Shown here one piece after another: positions 8,903-17,088 of a stretch of DNA of 64,000 nucleotides (positions within the stretch are counted from its first letter, which is position 1; the number at the start of each line of letters is the position of its first letter). Where the stretch lies: assembly GCF_042849255.1 (NCBI RefSeq), contig NZ_AP026866.1, positions 3,286,001-3,350,000 of the forward strand. Reading direction: 5' to 3'. The notes under the pieces are model-generated. The model was not told the DNA's origin, searched no databases, and worked only from the letters and a program-made list of their open reading frames with translations. The DNA comes from Oceaniferula spumae. Lineage in GTDB: Bacteria; Verrucomicrobiota; Verrucomicrobiia; Verrucomicrobiales; Akkermansiaceae. The translations under genes and the position numbers were made by a program.

Positions 8903-9814
8903 CTAATTTCCAAACTGCGCCGCAATCAGCTCCGCCGCCCGCTGTAATCCACCGAACTGGGCATGGAAATCTAGCTGATGCTTTTCTTGCACCTCCCTGC
9001 CTACTTCAGAGGACAAATGCCAGGTGTGCCCAGAGGCATTGACCTCCAACACCCACAGCTTCCCGGTTTCACAGTCTTTGATAATGTCCACTCCTAACAG
9101 AGGTATCTCAGGGAAAGCACGGTGGGCTTGTGAAGCTAGCTTCAGCACTTCTTCATCCATGCATAACGTGTAACGACTCTGTTTCGTATTGGCGACAATC
9201 GTAGCCCCCCCGTCGAAGCCATCCTTAGACATTAACGGCTCAGCCACGCCAGCGGCTTCAATCTTCACACTGTATAACGGCCCGCCTAAGAACGATCCAA
9301 CGCGGTAGCTGATCGGATAACGACCGGTGTAAATAAATTCCTGCAGGAATGGTTCAGAAACCAAATTGCGATACTTCACTTCTAAGTTCCTCCATTTTAA
9401 GCGAGACCTTCTAACAATTTTCACCTCCGCCCCTCTGGAGCCGACATCCGGTTTGCGAACCACATAGGTGCCCCAGTTTTCCATTTCAGCTGGTAATTCC
9501 TGACCCTCTTTCCACAGATGCCAGCGTGGCACAGGAATCCCATGATCTTCCAAGCGTTGGCATTCCTCAGACTTCGACAGGTTCACGCCACACCACAGCT
9601 CGCTGTCTTTGGGGATTTGATGTTTCCATGGGGTTAACGACAAGACAGTCGCTCCCTTGTTCATCATCCGTGAGAACCATCCCATCTTTCCAGAGATAAT
9701 TTTCACTCGGAGTTCTGGTGCCATCTTGCTCAGATGGGACTTTATCTGATCCAAGTCAGCATACACGCCGTGGTTTTTGTGTTCGCACAACAACAGCTTC
9801 TTTTTAGAACTCAT
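8903..9814 (-). CDS. ATP-grasp ligase-like protein
   Basis: A 303-residue protein with the ATP-grasp pattern: a pre-domain with VNLSKSEE, a lysine in VVRKPDVGSRG (about residue 142), a glycine-rich loop (GSRGAE), and the metal-binding end GVDIIKDCETGKLWVLEVNAS (about 242-262), where D, E and N coordinate Mg-ATP. It is closest in style to RimK/YheC-like peptide or amino acid ligases. Such enzymes make amide bonds through acyl phosphates. It converges with the NTF2-like gene, so it is not in the same operon, yet the neighbourhood pairs two ATP-dependent amide-type enzymes. The true substrate is unknown. Confidence 0.75.
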   Translation of the reverse strand: MSSKKKLLLCEHKNHGVYADLDQIKSHLSKMAPELRVKIISGKMGWFSRMMNKGATVLSLTPWKHQIPKDSELWCGVNLSKSEECQRLEDHGIPVPRWHLWKEGQELPAEMENWGTYVVRKPDVGSRGAEVKIVRRSRLKWRNLEVKYRNLVSEPFLQEFIYTGRYPISYRVGSFLGGPLYSVKIEAAGVAEPLMSKDGFDGGATIVANTKQSRYTLCMDEEVLKLASQAHRAFPEIPLLGVDIIKDCETGKLWVLEVNASGHTWHLSSEVGREVQEKHQLDFHAQFGGLQRAAELIAAQFGN

Positions 9815-9910
9815 TCTTATTTCTAGGTTTCACTAATTCCAACTTGTGTCAACAGATTGCCGTTACGGCTGATGGTGAGGTTAGCTCGTTCAGGCATGAT
9901 GCACGGCGAC

Positions 9911-11395
9911 CTATCCCATACCCGCCAAGATCATCACGACGACAGCGGCAATGCCTAATCCTGGGAATGGGGCAGCGGCAAAAAATGCGATGCTGGCCCA
10001 GTTCGGTTTTCTCTGTCCTTGGCTAAGCCGGTAAATGCCCAAAAATATCCCAACCAGACAGACCAATAGTCCCACGCACAAAGAAGCAAGAAATGGCAAC
10101 CCGGCCGAGCTGCTGTTAAAAAGAATCATACTCAGAAATCCGGTGAGACCAATGCCGAGAAAAGCGATGACGATGAGTGGTTTAGTCCACTGATGTAGCT
10201 CAGTGTTCCGCCGCATTGAGCTGGCAGCAATGATCATGGTAACAAAGGCAATGCCACCAATGAAGGGGGCTAATTTCATCAAGGCTTCAAGCACAGTTTG
10301 CCGGATTTGGTGACTCCGGTATCCCGATTGTTCACGCAGTATTTCGAGACGAGGCGAAGGAGTCCCTGTGGCCTTCTCAAAATTGGTGAGATCAATTTCG
10401 GCATTGCGGAAATTGGCTCGATTCAAGTTAGCATGATCAAAGTTAGCACTGTAGAGTTTTGCCCCGTCGAAGTTGGCATTGGATAATTCGGCGTTGATAA
10501 ATTGAGCCGAATAGACCTCCGCATTGATGAAGCTACTTTCGGCAAGCTGGGCATCGTTAAAGTAGGCATAGCTAAGTTTGCTGTTATCAAATTTGGCTTC
10601 CTGCAGCTTAGCATTCTTGAAATTTGCGGAGCTCAAATCACAGCCGGAAAAGTCAGTCCCACGCAGATCGAGTCCCGAGAGTTGGGCAGAGGAAAGTGAA
10701 CGACCAGTAAAGCTAACACCACGTCGCACTGCGGCTTCCATCGCAGCAGGGGAGGCGATGGCTCCAGCTTGTTCCATAGTATCCCGCTGAGCCTGTGTCA
10801 GACCGGTAGCGTTGATGACGAAAAATTCTTTGACCTCAACCTGGTCGAGTTTGGCATTGGTGAAGTTGGTGCCTGAACCATCGGCATAGGAAAAGACACA
10901 TCCACTCAGGTCCGCATCGGTAAAGTCGATCTCGCTCAGGTCACAGCGCGACATGTTGAGTCCAGAAAGGTTGGCACCCTTGGCTGACACACCCATGAAG
11001 ACATCGATCCCGAACCCCGTGCTTTCTCGCAGATCGGATTGATCAAACTTACACCGATCAAGTCTGCATCCGACAAAATCGGCCCCGCGAAGATCAGCGT
11101 CGATAAACTCGGCGTAATAGATGTGTGCTCCATTGAAAACAGCTTTTCTCAAATCGGTCCCGTGGAATTTACAGTCACCGAGGTCAGCGTTTTGGAAGTC
11201 CACTCCCGCTAAGTTGAGCTTGGAAAAATCGGTGCCCCACAAGTCAGTTCCAAAGTGCTTGGTGATCTGTGGCTCGCGCCCAGCTGACCGCTCGGTTTTA
11301 ACAAATCTCTCCAGATCCGCACGAGGGATGGCCGCAGCTGCTCGATCAGATACAAGTGGAGCGATGAGCAATAGGAAGAAAAGAATCCAGCGCAT
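9911..11395 (-). CDS. Exported pentapeptide-repeat protein with C-terminal membrane helices
   Basis: The start at 11395 gives a clear signal peptide (MRWILFFLLLIAPLVS). The protein (494 residues) has two runs of pentapeptide repeats of the A(D/N)LxX type, about residues 45-175 and 230-340, which fold as right-handed quadrilateral beta-helices. They are separated by a non-repeat segment resembling a spacer (TGLTQAQRDTMEQAG). The last 120 residues hold about four hydrophobic helices that anchor it in the inner membrane, so the beta-helices probably face the periplasm. The function of such proteins is usually scaffold-like and cannot be inferred further. It is divergent from the MYG1-like gene. 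Confidence 0.8.
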   Translation of the reverse strand: MRWILFFLLLIAPLVSDRAAAAIPRADLERFVKTERSAGREPQITKHFGTDLWGTDFSKLNLAGVDFQNADLGDCKFHGTDLRKAVFNGAHIYYAEFIDADLRGADFVGCRLDRCKFDQSDLRESTGFGIDVFMGVSAKGANLSGLNMSRCDLSEIDFTDADLSGCVFSYADGSGTNFTNAKLDQVEVKEFFVINATGLTQAQRDTMEQAGAIASPAAMEAAVRRGVSFTGRSLSSAQLSGLDLRGTDFSGCDLSSANFKNAKLQEAKFDNSKLSYAYFNDAQLAESSFINAEVYSAQFINAELSNANFDGAKLYSANFDHANLNRANFRNAEIDLTNFEKATGTPSPRLEILREQSGYRSHQIRQTVLEALMKLAPFIGGIAFVTMIIAASSMRRNTELHQWTKPLIVIAFLGIGLTGFLSMILFNSSSAGLPFLASLCVGLLVCLVGIFLGIYRLSQGQRKPNWASIAFFAAAPFPGLGIAAVVVMILAGMG

Positions 11396-11497
11396 GTGAA
11401 CTTGAGGATAGTGGCTCAACCGATCTTTGCATCTCTAATCGATTAGAGCAACTGGGTTATAGTGGACACAAGTGCTCCTGCTCCTTATGAGGGCGGC

Positions 11498-12361
11498 ATG
11501 AATATCGAATCCATCATCACTCACCCCGGCGGCTCGCATAAGGACGATTTCCTCGCGTGTAGCTTGTTAGTAGCGCGTCACAATGTGCCTATTTTCAGGA
11601 AAGACCCCACCGATGAAGAACTTGATGACCCCAGCATCGCAGTGGTCGACGTCGGACACCGCCACGAGCCGGAGAAAAGCAACTTTGACCACCACCAGTT
11701 CCCACGCGACTATCCACCGACCTGTGCCCTCACTCTCGTTCTGCAAGACCTGGGTATCTACGAAGATGCCCGGATGTTCTGCGATTGGTTAGAGCCCGCC
11801 GAGTGGTTTGATACCCGTGGCCCTAAAAAAACCGCCGAGTGGTTAGGCGTCGAGCGCGATGTCATTTCCAAGATGAACTCACCCATCGATATCTCAGTGC
11901 TGCGCCGCTTTGCCCAAGCCGAGAAACATGAACCCGGTGAGGTGATCTATGAGCTGATGAAAATGATCGGTGGAGATCTGTTGGATTATCTTCACGACGT
12001 TCGGGCACGGCTCGATCTCGTAGGCCAGCATGTGCAACGTTGGGAAATCAATGCCGGGAATGAGGACTTCAGTGCTCTCTATATCCCGAGATTGCCTGAG
12101 CCGTTAGATGATGCCTCGAGTGGTCTGGCTCGTTATATTTTGGTCAATAAACTGGATCAGGAAATTGCCGCCATCGTCTATCCGGACAGCCGCGGTGAAG
12201 GTTTCGGCCTTGCTCGTTTCAACGATCACCCGAAGCTCGATTTCACCCGAATTGAATCCGATGCCGATGTGCATTTCGCCCACAACAGCGGCTTCCTGTG
12301 TAAAACCAGCGCCACTGAAGTTCCTCGTCTGCAAGAGCAGTTGGCAGGGGCTTGGGGTTAA
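11498..12361 (+). CDS. MYG1-like (UPF0160) metal-dependent hydrolase
   Basis: A 287-residue protein with the MYG1-family opening THPGGSHKDDFLAC, where His and Asp bind metal, and a DHH-like SNFDHHQFP motif near residue 70. MYG1 homologues in eukaryotes act as 3'-5' RNA exonucleases; bacterial members are little studied. The ATG at 11498 is preferred over the GTG at 11462 because GAGGGCGG lies just before it as a ribosome-binding site, and because the family motif follows immediately. It is a single gene; its stop faces the end of the secretin-like operon 21 bp away. Confidence 0.8.
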   Translation: MNIESIITHPGGSHKDDFLACSLLVARHNVPIFRKDPTDEELDDPSIAVVDVGHRHEPEKSNFDHHQFPRDYPPTCALTLVLQDLGIYEDARMFCDWLEPAEWFDTRGPKKTAEWLGVERDVISKMNSPIDISVLRRFAQAEKHEPGEVIYELMKMIGGDLLDYLHDVRARLDLVGQHVQRWEINAGNEDFSALYIPRLPEPLDDASSGLARYILVNKLDQEIAAIVYPDSRGEGFGLARFNDHPKLDFTRIESDADVHFAHNSGFLCKTSATEVPRLQEQLAGAWG

Positions 12362-12382
12362 TTTTCACCATCACAGTCAAAG

Positions 12383-13123
12383 TCACTTCGGCGACACGAT
12401 ACTAGCCTTCACGAACACAAGAATCTTTCGAGAGGTATCCAGATCGCCTGTATCCAGTTGAGGTGTGTGAATACTGACGAACTGCATTTTCCCATCGGCC
12501 AAATTGATGGAGGTGTTGGTGGTCATGGTATCGAACTCCGGCATGCGAACATCGGCTCTACCCCATCGGTCTTTGTGAGTGACCATGACTGAGTCGCGAC
12601 GGTGGCTGACTAGTTCATGTAGGAGCCATAGCTCGATGTGACCTCCGTCCTCGCTGATAGTTGGTTCAATTAGTAAACTCTCGCCTACGTGGTGGGTTTC
12701 AAATGCAGTTGGGCAGGAAGCGGTCGGTCTGAGTTTAGGAAGCTCAGGTATGTTTCCTGCGAGTCCATTCTTTACGGGAGGGAGAGAATGAGCCTCCACC
12801 TCGGTAGGATAGATCAGCTCACGCACAGAACCGACCCTTGAGCGTTCCCCTGATCTGGCAATAAGAACGGTATGGTTAAGCAATGATGCCTTCCCTTCCT
12901 TAAGCTGCTCCTGCACTCTACTGTAGAGCGAAGTGGGCTGTTTAAGTAACTGTCTTGCCTGCGATTGAGACACTTCAATGAAGACCATCTGGACTCGGAT
13001 ATTCCGAGGGGCCTGGGCAGGTTTATCCGGAGCATCACACGAGTCCTCACCGAAAGGGTCTACCTCTGCCAGCGTGATCGTGCTGGCAAGGGCTAACAGA
13101 CTGCATGTAATTAATCTCCGCAT
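12383..13123 (-). CDS. Exported secretin-domain-like protein (paralogue 2)
   Basis: A 246-residue protein with a signal peptide (MRRLITCSLLALASTITLA). The body begins with IRVQMVFIEVS, like the V-x-V-x-A-x-I-x-E-V strand opening secretin domains, and later has TAFETHHVGESLLIEPTI, like the VGxxLxVxPxI core of GspD/PilQ proteins. The long barrel of a true secretin is missing. It lies 11 bp after a homologous gene, so both are in one operon and arose by duplication. A role as a periplasmic or outer-membrane secretion accessory is possible but unproven. It carries three cysteines not obvious in its paralogue. Confidence 0.55.
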   Translation of the reverse strand: MRRLITCSLLALASTITLAEVDPFGEDSCDAPDKPAQAPRNIRVQMVFIEVSQSQARQLLKQPTSLYSRVQEQLKEGKASLLNHTVLIARSGERSRVGSVRELIYPTEVEAHSLPPVKNGLAGNIPELPKLRPTASCPTAFETHHVGESLLIEPTISEDGGHIELWLLHELVSHRRDSVMVTHKDRWGRADVRMPEFDTMTTNTSINLADGKMQFVSIHTPQLDTGDLDTSRKILVFVKASIVSPK

Positions 13124-13134
13124 AACCTAACAGA

Positions 13135-13944
13135 TTATTGAGTGGGCAGGATGGTGGCTTTGGCGAACACCAAGATCTTACGCGTGTGATCAGTGACTCC
13201 CTTGTCATCCTTGGGAGACATCGCCGTGACCAGAGTAGGTTTCCCGTTAGCGAGGGTGGCTGCAGAGGTCACTCGCAAGGAATAGAAGACGGGCATGACA
13301 ATGTCAGCTTTGCCATGCTTCCCATTCCATTCGGCGTAGGTGAGGTTTTCGATGTAATAGACAATTTCTGGAGCGAACCTCAATGAGATGTAGGGGGCAT
13401 CCGGATCGATGGAAGGTTCGATCTCGAGAGTTGAGCCGACATTCCGAGTCTCAAAGGCCGTGGGTGTGGGGCCGGTGGCTACATCTTTGGCAAATTCAGC
13501 ACCGATGACAGTAGTCCCATCCTTGGCTTGACCAGTATGAATGTGAATGGTGTTAGGAAGTTCTGGTGGTTCGTATTCCGTGGGGTAAATCATTTCACGG
13601 ATAGATTCCGTCGTTGCCTTTTGGCCGTCCGGCACAGTGAGCATCTGGACTTCGAGGAGTTTGGCTTTACCGGTTTTGACCAGTTCAGCCACGCGGGCTC
13701 TCAAGATGGTGTCAGTTTTTGTGGCTTCATCATCCACCATTAACTTGCTCATGGTGGCCAGTGGAATCTCGATGTAATCGAACTGAACACGCACATTGCG
13801 AGAGACATCGATTTCCTCGACTTTGGCTGCTGGGGCACCATTTGGTTTTTCGGCGGCTGGTTTACTCTCGGGCTGGGCCGTCAGGGAGACAATTCCAGCT
13901 GCGGCTGCGAGCCCGAAGAAGGTGTATTTGGTGGTAGGTTTCAT
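13135..13944 (-). CDS. Exported secretin-domain-like protein (paralogue 1)
   Basis: A 269-residue protein with a hydrophobic N-terminus (GLAAAAGIVSLTAQ) acting as a signal peptide, then a proline/alanine/lysine-rich linker. Its core aligns by eye with the downstream paralogue: VRVQFDYIEIPL, ESIREMIYPTEYE, TAFETRNVGSTLEIEPSI and TRKILVFAKATI. The VGSTLEIEPSI stretch resembles the conserved core of secretin domains, but no gate or barrel region follows. First gene of a two-gene operon. Related truncated secretin-like proteins appear to be common in Verrucomicrobia, but I cannot verify this here. Function unknown. Confidence 0.55.
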   Translation of the reverse strand: MKPTTKYTFFGLAAAAGIVSLTAQPESKPAAEKPNGAPAAKVEEIDVSRNVRVQFDYIEIPLATMSKLMVDDEATKTDTILRARVAELVKTGKAKLLEVQMLTVPDGQKATTESIREMIYPTEYEPPELPNTIHIHTGQAKDGTTVIGAEFAKDVATGPTPTAFETRNVGSTLEIEPSIDPDAPYISLRFAPEIVYYIENLTYAEWNGKHGKADIVMPVFYSLRVTSAATLANGKPTLVTAMSPKDDKGVTDHTRKILVFAKATILPTQ

Positions 13945-14061
13945 AGGTATTCATTAGGTTAGATTCCGCAGGTCAGGTGTCGAGATAGATTTAGGGCACA
14001 CAGTGAAGTCTGCGGGTGATTATGCTTGGGACGTAAAGGGTGGATGTGGTATTCATTAGGC

Positions 14062-14979
14062 ATGCATAAAAATCCTGTTCCCGCTCTGCTCGGTGCCGCT
14101 TCGCTGCTAGCCTCCGCCTCGCTCGTCTGTGCCGACACCTCCACTGGCAAAGTGAGTATTGCCGATTTCACATTGGGTCAGGACGCCATGAATGCTCCAT
14201 CCGCCAAGCTGCAGATCAGCAGCACAGGAGACATGGACTTTGATGACATCAACGGAGGCTTCTCCTATGACCGACTACTCTTGGAAACGCCACTTGGTGG
14301 AATGATTCATGTTAACGACTGCAATGCCGTCGGTGTAGGGCTCCGCTACGAAGCCACATGGCTGGACACAGATACCAGGCTGGGAAATATGGACCTGCAC
14401 GACTTGCGCTTGAGCTTCACTTGGCTGCATCACCAGCAAGGTAGCAAATGGTCTTGGCTAATGTCTCTGTCGCCAGGCGTCTCCTCGGATTTTAACGGAG
14501 TCGACGGTGATGACTTTTCGCTCAACGGCCGCTTGGGCTTTCGTTACGCCTTGAACTCCAAGTTCTCCATCGTGGGTGGAGTCGGAGTCGATAACACCAC
14601 AGGTGATCACTCTCTCTATCCAGCGATCGGGTTCCAATGGCGCCCAGTGGATGATGTTCATATCGCCTTGTTAGGTGCCACATTCACAGCCACATGGCAG
14701 CCGCATAACGATTGGTTAGTTCGTTTCGGAGTCTGGCCTGGTGGTGGTGTTTGGAATGTTGAGGAGAACGGCAACAGCTTCGACGTATCCATGCGCAGTT
14801 ATAACGCAGCCATCGGCGTAGAGCGCCGCCTCACAGATAAAGTATGGTTGAGTCTCTGGGCAGGTACCAATCTGGCCAATAACCTGGAAATTGAGACAGC
14901 CTCAGGCGGCGACATCTTCGACGAAGGCGCGGACGGTGCTTGGTTCGTGAATCTCGGACTGCGCGTGGCAGCTTGGTAA
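14062..14979 (+). CDS. Outer-membrane beta-barrel protein
   Basis: Starting at ATG 14062, the protein (305 residues) has a signal peptide (ALLGAASLLASASLVCA). The rest is made of alternating hydrophobic/polar strands joined by turns rich in G, D and N (for example RLGFRYALNSKFSIVGGVGV) and it ends with an aromatic residue (Trp), as outer-membrane barrels usually do. It is probably a porin-like or structural barrel; no family name can be given with certainty. It is not closely similar to the six-gene barrel array at 35-40 kb. Its stop faces the remnant PEP-CTERM gene. Confidence 0.65.
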   Translation: MHKNPVPALLGAASLLASASLVCADTSTGKVSIADFTLGQDAMNAPSAKLQISSTGDMDFDDINGGFSYDRLLLETPLGGMIHVNDCNAVGVGLRYEATWLDTDTRLGNMDLHDLRLSFTWLHHQQGSKWSWLMSLSPGVSSDFNGVDGDDFSLNGRLGFRYALNSKFSIVGGVGVDNTTGDHSLYPAIGFQWRPVDDVHIALLGATFTATWQPHNDWLVRFGVWPGGGVWNVEENGNSFDVSMRSYNAAIGVERRLTDKVWLSLWAGTNLANNLEIETASGGDIFDEGADGAWFVNLGLRVAAW

Positions 14980-14995
14980 GATCCGCCAGAGAGAG

Positions 14996-15379
14996 CTACG
15001 CTTTCCGGCGTCGGCTGATTAAGGCCAACGAACCTAGTGCCAACAAAGCGGTGGTGCTGGGTTCTGGGACCACTTGAATGATCTGGATGCCATTGATCGG
15101 AGCTCGCAAGGGCGAACCGGAGAGAGCTCCGGCGCCTTGAGCCGACAAATTGTAGCTGGATCCTGATATCCCGGATAAAACGATGTAGTTTCCCTCGTCG
15201 TTGTTCGTGCCGACGTTGTCGAACGTAGAATTTCCTCCCGGGCCGGGCACTGGGAGTTGATCGACTTTATTAGAATTCTGGCCCGATCCCCAGCTGGTGT
15301 TTTCAAAGTCTTCTCCCTGATCGTTTACCGCACCAATCGTATACCTAGCGCTACACCATGCCCCACCATTGACGCCGTC
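14996..15379 (-). pseudogene. Remnant of a PEP-CTERM protein
   Basis: The minus strand encodes a good PEP-CTERM tail: VVPEPSTTALLALGSLALIS then RRRKA, the sorting signal used with exosortase. The frame stays open upstream with protein-like, low-hydrophobicity sequence (for example GEDFENTSWGSGQNSN) until an in-frame TAG at 15380-15382. No signal peptide can be attached, and the only candidate start in the lower part is a GTG at 15250. Beyond the stop the same frame continues with plausible sequence for about 25 codons toward the GNAT gene. This is best read as a truncated or decayed gene; a sequencing error at the TAG is the alternative. Confidence 0.5.
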
Positions 15380-15459
15380 CTAGACGTCAATGTAGCCCTT
15401 CCTTTTGCGGACGTCTCCATCGGCGACCGCATGGTCGAGACGGAACCGAGCAAGGTAGC

Positions 15460-16041
15460 TCACGCCGGTGTCAGCTCCGCCAGCCACTGTGCCAGATCGC
15501 CTGCAGCCGGTGTCATGGGTAGGCTGGAGACGTCGTTGAGGTTCCATCGGAAAATCGCTTGGTAACCATCCCAGTGTCCGGTGGCTCCGGTATCGCATAG
15601 CCAGTCGATCGCCTTTTGGTTTTCCGGCATGGCGTATCCGGTGAATGTTTCGATACCTTGTTGATATGCCTGAATCCAGAGGATGGCCAATAACAGAGTC
15701 CCTATGCCGCGCCCTTGTTCGGTGTCCAGCACGGTGACCGAGAACTCCGCGTCTGTGGGATCGGTTTTCGATCGCCAGAAGCTCGCGGCTCCGAGTCCGG
15801 GGTAATCACGTGAGCGGTCGAGAATGGCCCAGGTTGAATGGTTTTCGGTATCTGTATTCAGCAGGCGGTCGAGCGTGCTGTCGCTGATGACGTCCCCAGT
15901 GCGTACCCAGAACCGCTGGTATCGCGCCTCTGGCGAAAGCCTTCGATAGCCTTCAGCCAGCCCTTCGCGGTCGCTTGGGTCAAGAGGCCGAGCCACCACC
16001 GGTGTGCCATCGCGCAGGTTGAGGAGAAGATGGTCTTGCAC
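15460..16041 (-). CDS. GNAT-family N-acetyltransferase
   Basis: A 193-residue protein with the GNAT fold. It opens with the LRDGTPVVARPLDPSDREGL strand-helix region. Motif A, which binds acetyl-CoA pyrophosphate, is EFSVTVLDTEQGRGIGTLLL (about residues 110-130), and motif B lies near NQKAIDWLCDTG. It transfers an acetyl group to an amine, but the substrate (small molecule, antibiotic or protein N-terminus) cannot be told. Single gene, downstream of and on the same strand as the ribosomal genes but beyond their terminator. Confidence 0.85.
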   Translation of the reverse strand: MQDHLLLNLRDGTPVVARPLDPSDREGLAEGYRRLSPEARYQRFWVRTGDVISDSTLDRLLNTDTENHSTWAILDRSRDYPGLGAASFWRSKTDPTDAEFSVTVLDTEQGRGIGTLLLAILWIQAYQQGIETFTGYAMPENQKAIDWLCDTGATGHWDGYQAIFRWNLNDVSSLPMTPAAGDLAQWLAELTPA

Positions 16042-16130
16042 CCTTCTAGTTTATGCTTCTCACAACTGCCGTCAACGGGCATCCACCAGTTCCAATAAAC
16101 AAGCGCTTGAATCCATGGGAGGAGAATAAA

Positions 16131-16161
16131 AAAGCCCCGCCGGATGAACCAGCGGGGCTTT
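16131..16161 (-). terminator. Rho-independent terminator of rplU-rpmA
   Basis: AAAAGCCCCGC and GCGGGGCTTTT form an 11-bp stem around an 11-base loop. Read on the minus strand it ends in a T run, so it terminates the ribosomal-protein operon just behind rpmA. Being A/T flanked on both sides it may act weakly in both directions. Confidence 0.85.
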
Positions 16162-16186
16162 TGAAAATAGTTGATCTGTCTCTGTG

Positions 16187-16441
16187 TTAGACCGCTTCAG
16201 CGAGCTTCACATTGACGCGGCGACCGTTCTTATCGAAGTAAACGTTGCCGTCGACCTTAGCGTGGATGGTGTGATCCTTGCTGATGTAAACGTTGTCACC
16301 TGGGTGCCACTTAGTGCCACGCTGACGGATGATGATGTTGCCAGCTGTGACAACTTCGCCGCCGAATTTCTTAACGCCGAGGCGCTTGCTGCGTGAATCG
16401 CGACCGTTCTTGACGGAACCCTGTCCTTTCTTATGAGCCAT
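16187..16441 (-). CDS. rpmA: 50S ribosomal protein L27
   Basis: An 84-residue basic protein starting MAHKKGQGSVKNGRDS, the typical L27 opening, followed by the SKRLGVKKFGG and IIRQRGTKWHPGDNV motifs. L27 sits near the peptidyl-transferase centre of the large subunit with its flexible N-terminus. There is no cleavable Firmicutes-type N-terminal extension. It is second in the classical rplU-rpmA operon, 27 bp after rplU, with a terminator directly downstream. No obvious Shine-Dalgarno sequence precedes its start. Confidence 0.97.
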   Translation of the reverse strand: MAHKKGQGSVKNGRDSRSKRLGVKKFGGEVVTAGNIIIRQRGTKWHPGDNVYISKDHTIHAKVDGNVYFDKNGRRVNVKLAEAV

Positions 16442-16468
16442 GGTATAAAAGTAGTAAGTAGTTTGGAA

Positions 16469-16780
16469 TTAGCCAATGCTGGTGATTTCCAGCTTGGTCA
16501 TGTGACGGCGGAAGCCCTTGGTCTTGTGGTAACCTTGGCGACGCTTGAATTTGAAAGCAACTCCCTTTTTACCGCGGAACTGATCGACGACCTTGGCGGT
16601 CACGACTGCACCGTCAACAAATGGAGCACCGACTGAAATGTCGCTGCCGTTGTTGGTAAGGAGAACTTCCTCGAATTTTGCTTCGGAGCCAACTTCGGCG
16701 TCGATCTTCTCAACGTCGAGTGTGTCACCTTCTTGAACGCGGTATTGTTTACCACCTGTTTTGAAAACTGCGTATGCCAT
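16469..16780 (-). CDS. rplU: 50S ribosomal protein L21
   Basis: A 103-residue protein starting MAYAVFKTGGKQYRVQEGD, a typical L21 N-terminus, and containing the conserved GYHKTKGFRRHMTKLEI end. The frame is open far upstream but the start at 16780 is set by this family N-terminus and by a strong AAGGAG site 9 bases before it. L21 binds 23S rRNA domain VI. First gene of the rplU-rpmA operon; the promoter and any autoregulatory leader must lie in the 300-bp region upstream. Confidence 0.97.
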   Translation of the reverse strand: MAYAVFKTGGKQYRVQEGDTLDVEKIDAEVGSEAKFEEVLLTNNGSDISVGAPFVDGAVVTAKVVDQFRGKKGVAFKFKRRQGYHKTKGFRRHMTKLEITSIG

Positions 16781-17088
16781 GGGAATATTCTCCTTGGGTT
16801 GCTTAAATTGCTTGAAAACCGACGGAACACACCTTGTGCGCCGTGCGGGGGGCGGGAATTCACCACAGTCTAGCCTGCTGGGCAAGCAAATTTTAGCCTG
16901 CGGCCAAGTTTTTTTAATATTATTTAACTGAGCCATATCATTTGGCGCTTCGTTGTTATGAATTGTTGGTTTCAAGGTTGTTTCAACGATGTTTGGGAAA
17001 TGAGCTTTTGCTGGTTGAGCCGAATCAGTTTTACATCATATGTGGCAGGTTCTAGGGTGCTTGTTCGATCATGATACCCCCTGATACC
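16781..17088. other. Divergent intergenic region, rplU leader and beta-helix gene upstream region
   Basis: About 308 bases between the minus-strand rplU start and the plus-strand beta-helix gene. It must contain two divergent promoters. It holds an A/T-rich stretch around 16910-16930 and a G/C-rich run near 16845-16855 that could form leader structure upstream of rplU. I could not identify a confident -35/-10 pair, a known L21 leader fold, or any gene. Confidence 0.4.
16790..16795 (-). promoter_or_regulatory. Ribosome-binding site of rplU
   Basis: AAGGAG on the minus strand, nine bases before ATG 16780. It is one of the few near-perfect Shine-Dalgarno sites in the window; most genes here have weak or no recognisable site. 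It decides the rplU start against the long upstream open frame. Confidence 0.85.

Noticed and set aside
16781..16975. 65-residue N-terminal extension of L21
   Set aside because: The strong Shine-Dalgarno site and the conserved L21 N-terminus place the start at 16780.
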